Below, one piece after another: positions 50,357-57,910 of a DNA stretch of 64,000 nt. The position numbers and the translations under genes were made by a program. The DNA is from Trichomonas vaginalis G3. Lineage: Eukaryota; Parabasalia; Trichomonadida; Trichomonadidae. A model generated the notes under the pieces. The model saw only the letters and a program-made list of their open reading frames with translations. It did no database searches and was not told where the DNA came from. The first letter of the stretch is position 1. Every line of letters begins with the position of its first letter. The stretch spans positions 9,023,797 through 9,087,796 of the forward strand of contig NC_067204.1 in the NCBI RefSeq assembly GCF_026262505.1. The letters are read 5' to 3'.

Positions 50357-51756
50357 GCATTTCTATACCATGCGTAAACTGTCATGTAAGGTGGCATGTA
50401 GTCTTTACTTTGTTCCCGTTGTTTGCGTATATCCCGAAACGCGATGTGTATGGTTTCCTCTCCCTGAGTGTCACCCCAGAAACAATTTATAGCAAACTGA
50501 ACGTTGTCTTTAACATCATATCCTTTACCTTTTTTCATTGCTGACCAATCCCAAAATTTATGCTTATGCCAACCTGCTTGAGATGTACTTAAATCTATGT
50601 AGTGACTGTGCGCAGGTAAATTTTCACCTGAAATCGTTTTACTTCCTCCTGTTTCCTTTGAAGAGTTTGCACAATACAAAAACCTGTCAACTATTTGAGT
50701 CCAAGTTCCAAAACCAAGTACATTCTGGTCTGGTAGAGTTCATTGACGTATAAATAGAGCCTATAGGATATAATGTTTGAAGTATTTCTGTCTTTAATGT
50801 TTGAAGCTCTGTTTTGTCTGCTTTCTTGTCATATAAATCTTGAGCAGTGAATTTAATATTATGTTCATCCTTCATGACATAAACATCTTTACATCTAATG
50901 TTTCTCATCGTCGTTATGTCGTCATCCGATGTTAAACCTTGTGGAAAGTTAGGAGGTTTACAATATAATACATCCCCACCAGTTTCTTCAACCGTTCCTT
51001 CAATACTTTCTATAGCAACAGTTGTAAAACTTGTATGTTATGGTTCTTATTTGCTTTCTTCTCTAACTCATCGTTAACATAAGTTTTATCTGCTTTAAGG
51101 TCTAAACATCCTGAAACCCATCCTGTATCGGCTTTAACTTTAAAAGTCTTCGATGTCCATTCATGGTACCAGTCAACCCTTTCTTTCATTTCGTTATCTT
51201 TTTCATCCACATATTCCTTATCCGCTTTCTTCTCTAACTTACTAGCCACATATTCCTTATCTGCTTTCTTTTCAAGGCTAACGTTTAAGTCTTTATTTCA
51301 GATATAGAATGTATATGAGTCTTTTTAGAATATTCGTTTCAGCTCTTGTCACTTCACTTGACATTTTATTGTCAACATATTTTTGTCTGCTAGTTCAGGA
51401 TGAGTATGTTCTTTTGTTGCATAAGCATTGTTAGCTCTTTCTTCTTCTTTTGCTATTGCATCGTCTACATATTCTTTGTCAGCTTTGTTGTCAACATCTG
51501 CTTTCAAAAGAAGTTCATTTATAGGTTTCTCGTTTAAAGTTCCTTTTGTTGGATTATACAGACAGTATTGTTCTTCTTGTCTTGAAATAGAAACTCATCT
51601 GTCATTGGGTTTAATGTCAGTTTTAAGTTTCCTTCTTTCAATGACTCAGATATCTTAGAATAGTTTGAAAAGTTTGTTGTGTTCTTATTTAGAGCTTGCA
51701 TAATTGAGTTGTCGGTTGTGTTGTATTTCTCTCATAGACGCTGTTTCATTTGACAT
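50353..51756 (-). pseudogene. E2 fibre locus (phage tail-collar type)
   Basis: The distal part has YPIGSIYTSMNSTRPE, CANSSKETGGSKTISGENLPAHSH and PPYMTVYAWYR, as in the E1 fibre. The shaft region has repeats around KADKEYVDEK and KADKTYVNDELEKKA. ATG near 51756 (MSNETASM). Broken, about five breaks. Confidence 0.7.
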
Positions 51757-51774
51757 TTTTATTGTAGATAAAAT

Positions 51775-52615
51775 ATGCTTCAATAGAAAAAGAAAATTCA
51801 AGAGTTGCTACAACTAAACCATTAGATGAACTTTTTACTAATGTCGGTCAAAAGTTTGAGACAGAGACCGTAAAGCATGAAGGCTATCGTTTTGACTACC
51901 CATTAAGATGGTTAAGAGACCCATCTGTCACAAAAGCTATTGGGCTTTCGTAGAATGAAGTTTGTGTCTGTAGAAGATAAAAGTTTTCCATTTATTGTAA
52001 GGTTTCATATAGATTATATATCTGAAGGGAAACGAAAATGTGGGAAGAAATTGAGCTAATACAAGTTGACCTTTCATCTTCTCTACAGACTGCGTTAAAA
52101 ATATAGAAGATAAAATAAATTCATGTTATGCAAAATATGCTGATGAATATGCAAATACCGAGAGCACACTTTATGTGAGAATTGTATATGACAACAAAAT
52201 TCACAAGTGTCATTTCAAATCTACGAAAACAATCCAAATAAGACGAACAAATATATACAGAATTCACTACAATGTCATGGTATTATTTGCAAAGAATGTT
52301 AAATCAGAAAGTCGAACTTCCTTTAGCAAATATTTACAGTCGATATGCAAGAGATGAACCATATTTATTTAAAGATGTTTTCGACCCAGCTGCTATTATT
52401 GTTCATGCTTCATTTTCTGGCGCCCAAAACTCTTTCTTATGCTTGGCAAATGACTTTTACGAAAAACCCTACAAAGTTATACGAACCACCAAGTGGAAGT
52501 ATTTCAGACTTTCAAGTATGGTTTATTACAGATGGAAGAAAAGAATAATTCCATTATACCATGCGTTTTACTTAGAACTTAGTTTCATATACAACTACTA
52601 TCGAACGGTAAAAAT
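51775..52615 (+). pseudogene. E2 penton/minor-capsid family member
   Basis: FDYPLRWLRDPSVTKAIGL near the start aligns with the E1 proteins at 8159 and 24722. Later YFRLSSMVYYRWKKRIIPLYH and similar strands follow. Divergent from the fibre gene, with TTGTAGATAAAATA between. Broken, about three breaks. Confidence 0.5.
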
Positions 52616-52865
52616 ATAATTTTTTAATACGGTTGAGTGTTGGATTTGGTTGCCAACTAGACTGTGGTGCAGGTTCAGGCTGTTGTATAACAGGAGCTTG
52701 TTCTTCTGGTTCAGGGTCTTTAGGTATAATACCAACGAACTGACCTACCCTTTTACCAATATTTTTGACACCGTTCCAAATTCCTCTTCCTACGGTTTTT
52801 ATTCCATTCCATATACCTCTTCCAACATTTCGAAAGAAGTTTCCTATCTTACTGAAGAAACCCAT
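52572..52865 (-). CDS. E2 amphipathic-helix protein, 97 aa
   Basis: MGFFSKIGNFFRNVGRGIWN, with a tandem GRGIWNGxKxxGR repeat, forms an amphipathic aromatic/basic helix of the kind that disrupts membranes (adenovirus protein VI-like role). A Pro/Gln-rich tail follows. The last 15 residues overlap the end of the convergent gene. Confidence 0.55.
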   Translation of the reverse strand: MGFFSKIGNFFRNVGRGIWNGIKTVGRGIWNGVKNIGKRVGQFVGIIPKDPEPEEQAPVIQQPEPAPQSSWQPNPTLNRIKKLYFYRSIVVVYETKF

Positions 52866-52883
52866 TTTACTATATGTAAAAAT

Positions 52884-53246
52884 CTAATGTCCGCCTAGTC
52901 TCTTACGTTTCCTGTTGAGTTCCATAGCATTCTTTAACTGGAGCTCATACATTCTGTTTCTCCTCTGGTAGAAAACATATTCTGGGTCAACTCCTGTGTT
53001 CGCGTCATCTGCATAAAGTTGTTTATATCCCACCTCAGGGTTTGTATAAAACTCTTTCCATCTCATATTTGCATACCATGGTGGCAAACCTAACGCAGCG
53101 TCATTTGACATGGCAGTTTGCATTTGTACATCTGTTGGCACTTGACCATAGTTTGCCATTGCAGTTTGTATTCTAACTTCATTTGGAATATTCTCTGGGT
53201 TTGGTTGTCCAGGTTGCTGTGCATTCGCTAAGTTCTGTGCGTCCAT
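52884..53246 (-). CDS. E2 unknown protein, 120 aa
   Basis: MDAQNLANAQQPGQPNPENI start, Gln/Pro/Asn-rich with two copies of VQMQTAM/VRIQTAM, and a basic end (NAMELNRKRKRLGGH). AGATAAAAATATC lies upstream. Likely a minor virion protein by composition. Confidence 0.5.
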   Translation of the reverse strand: MDAQNLANAQQPGQPNPENIPNEVRIQTAMANYGQVPTDVQMQTAMSNDAALGLPPWYANMRWKEFYTNPEVGYKQLYADDANTGVDPEYVFYQRRNRMYELQLKNAMELNRKRKRLGGH

Positions 53247-53269
53247 TTAATATTAGATAAAAATATCTC

Positions 53270-53401
53270 TTACGAGTACATATACTGAACATTTGCAGGC
53301 ATTGGTTCATCTTCATATTCTCTGTACTTTTCTGCCACGTCAAATAAATAAATGACACAATGGAAAAAACCTAAAACAAGTAGTCCTATTTCAAACCACA
53401 T
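53270..53401 (-). CDS. E2 small membrane protein, 43 aa
   Basis: ATG at 53401 (MWFEIGLLVLGFFHCVIYLF), one N-terminal membrane helix, then a charged tail (DVAEKYREYEDEPMPANVQY). Overlaps the end of the methyltransferase gene by 16 bp. Confidence 0.5.
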   Translation of the reverse strand: MWFEIGLLVLGFFHCVIYLFDVAEKYREYEDEPMPANVQYMYS

Positions 53402-54204
53402 TTACTTACTAATAAAATTTCTTTATTGTGACACTTTCTCCAGTTTATAGGACCTCTCTCATATTCTATCTTGTCATATATAAACTCATAGTCATGTATG
53501 TCCTCTAACCATCTCATAACGGTTTCCAAACCACTTTTATCGGATGTAAAGTAAAAGCATGGATGGTTATGTATAACGTCTAAAGTTTCTAAAGAGTCTC
53601 TCAAAGTCCAGTCTACTTGGTATTGAAAATCCCATGTGTTATAGAACGGCGGGTCCACTATAAAGAAAACATTTTCCTTGTCTTTATATTTTTCATACAA
53701 CTCTGTCCAATGACATCTCACAAACTCTATACCCTCAATATATTTTTCTATGTCCTCTTTGAAAACATTTGTATAGTTAAGATATAAAACTTTTGACATA
53801 AGTGTTTCAATGTCATGAACTCTTATAGAACCACTATATAATAGTCTAGCAGATATACTATCCCAGTCTATATATTCTGCTTTTTTCAAAACCTCTCTCA
53901 CAATATTTTTCTTATCTAATGGTATACGTTCCATCTTACCTATCTGAATCTTTTCTTTTAACTCTTTCAATATATTGTTTGTGTCTGGAATATGTTTGAG
54001 ACGGTCCATATAGTTGTCGAAGTCATTGCATATAATCTTTGAGTCTGGGAATATTATATGACACAAATGGGATATATAGAAACTTCCACCGAACAAATCT
54101 ACAAATGTTAGACCATTCGGTAGTTTCTTAAGTTCTCTCAATATAATATCTTTACATCTACTCTTATTTCCAAAGAACGGTAACGGTGGTTTTGTAAAAT
54201 TCAT
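53386..54204 (-). CDS. E2 Dam-type DNA N6-adenine methyltransferase
   Basis: 272 residues from the ATG at 54204. Motifs of the D12 class (Dam family) in order: PPLPFFGNKSR (about residue 6, AdoMet-binding start), FVDLFGGSFYISH (about 35), KIICNDFDNY (about 55) and the catalytic DPPFYNTWDF (about 185; DPPY-type with Phe in the last place). The enzyme would put N6-methyladenine on DNA, either marking or protecting the element genome. N6-methyladenine and phage-derived adenine methylases are known in Trichomonas. Frame is open over its expected length. Confidence 0.88.
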   Translation of the reverse strand: MNFTKPPLPFFGNKSRCKDIILRELKKLPNGLTFVDLFGGSFYISHLCHIIFPDSKIICNDFDNYMDRLKHIPDTNNILKELKEKIQIGKMERIPLDKKNIVREVLKKAEYIDWDSISARLLYSGSIRVHDIETLMSKVLYLNYTNVFKEDIEKYIEGIEFVRCHWTELYEKYKDKENVFFIVDPPFYNTWDFQYQVDWTLRDSLETLDVIHNHPCFYFTSDKSGLETVMRWLEDIHDYEFIYDKIEYERGPINWRKCHNKEILLVSKCGLK

Positions 54205-54288
54205 TTATATATAATAATAAAAATGTTTTTACCCGAAAAGTGACAGAAAAGTGACAAAGCATTTACGAAGAAATCATGAAAATTCAAG

Positions 54289-54349
54289 AGGGTAGAAAAG
54301 AGGTTAGAAAAGAGGTTAGATCTAACCTTCTACCCTAAATTATATTTTT
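54289..54349. repeat. Dispersed palindrome, copy 7 (variant arms)
   Basis: GGGTAGAAAAGAGGTTAGAA, core AGGTTAGATCTAACCT, then TCTACCCTAAATTATATTTT. Both arms carry the GTTA/TAAC change. Confidence 0.88.
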
Positions 54350-54420
54350 GGGTCCTTTACACTCATTACGAAGAAGAAGTCTTGACAAAACATTTACGAT
54401 GAAATCATGAAAATTCAAGA

Positions 54421-54481
54421 GGGTGAGAAAACAGGTGAAAAAACGGGTGAGATCTCACCTCTTCACCTAAACATTATTTTT
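54421..54481. repeat. Dispersed palindrome, copy 8
   Basis: GGGTGAGAAAACAGGTGAAA, core GGGTGAGATCTCACCT, then CTTCACCTAAACATTATTTT. Arms of the GTGA/TCAC type, 131 bp from copy 7. Confidence 0.88.
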
Positions 54482-54667
54482 GGGTCCTTTACACTCATTA
54501 CGATGAAGTCTTGACAAAACATTTACGTTCATGTTTGACAAAACATTTACGAAGAAGTCTTGACAAAACATTTACGAAGAAGAAGTCTTGACAAAACATG
54601 TACGTTCATGTTTGACAAAACATGAAAACATATATAATTTGTGAAAAGCTCCTGGAAGACCCGTATA

Positions 54668-54737
54668 TATAAGAACTTCATTTATAATAATCATCTTCAG
54701 GGCTAGAAGGCACGAAGTGCCTGGAAGCCCCACTACC
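54668..54737 (-). repeat. E2 right terminal inverted repeat with internal hairpin
   Basis: Inner hairpin AAGGCAC-GAA-GTGCCT at 54707-54722 differs in sequence from the left one but pairs as well. Followed by a run of 22 Ts (54738-54759). Confidence 0.85.
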
Positions 54738-54875
54738 TTTTTTTTTTTTTTTTTTTTTTCTATATTTCTGCATTCAATGGAAGCCAAATACGGAAAAGTA
54801 AATGAAAAATTAATTTTTATTTCTCATGAAATTCATTTTCGAAATTAAAAGAAAAATTAAGAAAAGAGCATTATG

Positions 54876-54957
54876 AGATGAGAGGCTCGGCTGTTTCTTT
54901 ACTATTGTTTTTTTTTCATTTTAATCTTTTTCATTGATATTTGCGCCATATAGATCC
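54876..54957 (-). pseudogene. Ankyrin-repeat DNA relic
   Basis: GGCTCGGCTGTTTCTTTACT and ATCTTTTTCATTGATATTTG are the same phrases found in every repeat of the ankyrin gene at 56.5-57.9 kb, here in a shortened form just outside E2. It shows that this gene or a relative once reached further left. Confidence 0.7.
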
Positions 54958-55555
54958 GTATTTTTCCCAAGTGAGCGGGGTATCTCCAATCCCAGCCCTA
55001 TCGTCCTCCCAGTGTCAGTTTTCAATATAAAATCCAAATTTTTTTTGAAAATAAAAATTTCGAGAAATTTTTCTAATTTTTTTTCTTTGATTTCAATAAT
55101 TCAAAATAAATTTGGGAGTAAAAAGACGCTATTTAATGAAATTCATATGAGTGAATGTGGATAAATACTCTCAAAACATACAATTTATCTATTTTTTTCT
55201 TTATATTATCAACTAATTAGTGATAATTTTTTTTGAATCAGATTTTTTTCATTAAAAACATAATATATAACACAACAATGATGCACACATACGTATCTAC
55301 ACATCAAAATATAAAGCTTGTTTTGGTCTGGGCATCCCAACCCAAAATTCTTTAAAAATTGAATAAAATTGAATACTTGGGGCTGGGATACCCATCCCAA
55401 AACCGAATTGAATTTTTTGAATTAAAGAATATATTTATGTATTTATAATATACATGTGATGTCTATAAAAAATACTAAATTCTAAAAAAAATTCAATTTA
55501 TTCAAAACGTATACTAAAGTGATCACTTCATTAGTAGGATCAGCAATCCTACTAA
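54958..55555. other. Intergenic, no gene seen
   Basis: AT-rich, homopolymer runs. Contains a loose inverted pair GGGCATCCCAACCC / GGGATACCCATCCC at about 55328-55400. No coding sequence recognised. Confidence 0.6.
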
Positions 55556-55975
55556 ATGATGAGAACGCCACTAACTCAAAAGGGAGTCCTTGGAGCTCTT
55601 GATCTCTTGTCAGTAGAGTTCATAATGAGGCATGGCATCTACTGATTAGAGATCAGAGCAATCCTACCTTACCTTCAGGAGCTACAAAGCTCCTAATCGT
55701 TACGAGAGGGAGCCTTGGAGCTCCTGAAGCTCATCAGCAGAGGCTATTTACCATTTGGGCCTCTTCTGATGAAAGATGCGAAACACGTCTACGAACCAGG
55801 AGCTTCAAAACTTCTAATCCTTACTAAAGGGAGCTTTGGAGCTCCTGAGTCTCCATCAACAGAGTCCCAGATGGTAAATGTCCTTTGCTGATGAAAGATG
55901 CGAAACACATCTACGAACCAGGAGCTCCAAAGCTCCTAATCCTTACGAAAGGGAGCTTTGGAGCTCCTGAAACTC
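55556..55975. repeat. 121-122-bp satellite with hairpin in each unit
   Basis: Units start at 55677, 55798 and 55920, with a more divergent one before. Each holds AGGAGCTCCAAAGCTCC-like and GGAGCTTTGGAGCTCCTG arms about 15-20 bases apart, able to form a long hairpin. GATGAAAGATGCGAAACAC is another conserved phrase. No coding frame. Confidence 0.85.
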
Positions 55976-55993
55976 CTTTTACTATAAAATAGG

Positions 55994-56271
55994 ACAGTTT
56001 TCTTCTGAGGTTCTCATCAAATCTAAGACTTCAGAAGAAAGCTGTCCTATCAATGTATACTTACACTCTCATGGACTACAAGTGTACAATTTTAAGGCAG
56101 AGATTATCCGAGGCCTCTCATCAAATGAGGGACCTCGGATAATCTCTACCTTAAGTAGTCAAATAACTTTTCTCACTATTTAGGAACAAAAGAACAAGAG
56201 TTGGAGTACTTTAAGGCAAGATTCTTCCGAAATCTCTCATCGAATGAGAGACTTCGGAAGGACCTTGCCAA
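55994..56271. repeat. Three successive long hairpins
   Basis: Arms at 55994-56051 (AGGACAG...CTGTCCT), 56094-56155 (AAGGCAGAGATTATCCGAGG against CCTCGGATAATCTCTACCTT) and 56212-56271 (AAGGCAAG...CTTCGGAAGGACCTTGCC). Loops share CTCATCRAATGAG or a relative. Stem sequences differ between them but the fold is kept. Confidence 0.75.
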
Positions 56272-56525
56272 ATCCTTGAACGCCAATATCCTTGGAACTG
56301 AGCTAGAACCAGGGAGAAGTAGCATACTATAGAGCACGATGGTAATCTCGGAAATGCTTATATCGCCCCAAGCACAATATTTAAGAAGTCTAACTCATAT
56401 ATACAAGAAGTCAGGCTGAATAGATATTGTGCATATGGTTTGCAGAACTCTCATGATATTTCAAATTCATGTTATCCCAAAAAGGTGACACTTTGGGTGT
56501 ATCGTCCATCCCAGGGATGCAAAAA
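56272..56525. other. 3' flank of ankyrin gene
   Basis: No gene seen. It is the region just after the end of the minus-strand ankyrin gene. Confidence 0.5.
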
Positions 56526-57910
56526 TCACATCACCTTGGATCTATATTGCGCCATGTGAGATAAGAAGTTCGACCATATTTTATTGTTATGTTTTGTTGC
56601 ATGATCAAGAGCGGTATTTCCAAAATTATCTTTTTCATTGATATTTGCACCATGTGAGATTAGAAGTTCGGCCATTTCTTTACTATTATTTTCTGCTGCA
56701 TGATGAAGAGCAGATTTTTCATTATTGTTGTTTTCATTGATATTTGCACCATTTGAAATGAGAACTTTGGCTGTTTTTTCACTATTTTTTGACGCTGAAA
56801 TATGAAGAGCAGTATTTCCAAAATTATCTTTTTCATTTATATTTGCACCATGTGAGATAAGTAGTTCGGCTATTTCTTTATTATTAAGCTCTGCCGCAAT
56901 ATAAAGAGTGGACTTTCCATATTTTGTTTTTTCATTGATATTAGCGCCATGTGAGATAAGAAGTTCGACAGTTTTTTTATTGTTATGTTTTGTTGCATAA
57001 TAAAGAGCAGTATTTCCAAAATTATCTTTTTCATTGATATTTGCACCATGTGAGATAAGAAGTTCGACGATTTCTTTATTATCATTTTCTGATGAAATAT
57101 GAAGAGCGGACTTTCCATATTTAAATTTTTCATTGATATTTGCGCCATGTGAGGTAAGAAGTTCGACAATTTCTTTATTATTTTGCTTTGCTGCATAATA
57201 CAGAGCGGTATTGCCAAAATCATCTTTTTTATTGATATTCGCACCATTTGAAATGAGAATATCAACGATTTCTTTATTATTTTGTTTTGTTGCAATATGA
57301 AGAACAGATTTTCCATTATCGTAGTTTTCATTGATATTTGCACCATTTGAAATGAGAAGATTGACAATTTCTTTACTTTTTTTCAATGTTGCATAATAAA
57401 GAGCGGTATTGTCAAAATTATCTTTTTCATTGATATTTGCGCCATGTGAGATTAGAAGTTCGGCTATTTCTTTATTATTATGTTCTGATGCATGATGAAG
57501 AGCAGATTTTCCATTATCGTAGTTTTCATTGATATTTGCACCATGTGAGATTAGAAGTTCGACTGTTTCTTTATTATTTCGTTTTACTGCATAATAAAAA
57601 GCAGTATTGTCAAAATTATCTTTTTCATTGATATTTGCACCATGTGAGATTAGAAGTTCGGCTGTTTCTTTACTATTATATTCTGCTGCATAAAAAAGAG
57701 GTGTTTTCCCATAATATTTTTCATTGATATTTGCACCATGTGAAATAAGAACTTCTACTGTTTCTCTACTATTATATTCTGCTGCATAAAAAAGAGGTGT
57801 TTTCTCACAATATTTTTCATTGGTATTTGCACCATTTGAAATGAGAACTTCTACTGTTTCTTGACTATTATATTCTGCTGCATAAAAAAGAGGTGTTTTC
57901 CCATAATATA
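56526..57910 (-). pseudogene. Ankyrin-repeat gene, 3' part (split by mariner)
   Basis: About 14 ankyrin repeats of 33 residues, consensus with ELLISHGANINEKDNFGNTALYYA. The DNA of successive repeats is very alike, pointing to recent unequal exchange. At the very end the frame appears shifted by one base: NNKIWSNFLSHMAQ stands where NNK-x-VELLISHGA is expected, followed by a stop soon in either frame. It joins 59210-60137, which carries the start of the protein. Ankyrin/DUF3447 proteins form a very large family in Trichomonas, with roles mostly unknown. Confidence 0.85.

Larger units (their letters stand above)
54240..54640. repeat. Direct repeats at E2 right end
   Basis: A 131-bp unit occurs at about 54273 and 54404 (ATCATGAAAATTCAAGAGGG, palindrome, GGGTCCTTTACACTCATTAC). 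It is followed by shorter repeats of TCTTGACAAAACATTTACGA to about 54620. No gene. Could serve replication or packaging at the end. Confidence 0.85.
29920..54737. mobile_element. Maverick/Polinton-like element E2 (24.8 kb)
   Basis: Bounded by ~70-bp inverted repeats starting GGTAGTGGGGCTTCC, with a run of As outside the left end and Ts outside the right end. Core genes: double jelly-roll capsid, penton candidates, packaging ATPase, SF3 helicase, family B polymerase, integrase and fibre. Extras: Dam-type adenine methyltransferase, HNH domain, KilA-N gene. It shares orthologues with E1 but differs in repeat length, gene order, helicase content and sequence, so it is a separate lineage. Broken, on the order of twenty breaks. 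The end repeats have diverged, so it looks older than E1. No clean target duplication was found beside the homopolymers. Confidence 0.9.

Noticed and set aside
56870-57367. Second minus-strand frame inside the ankyrin array (165 aa)
   Set aside because: A shifted shadow of the ankyrin repeats, repeated with the same 99-bp period.
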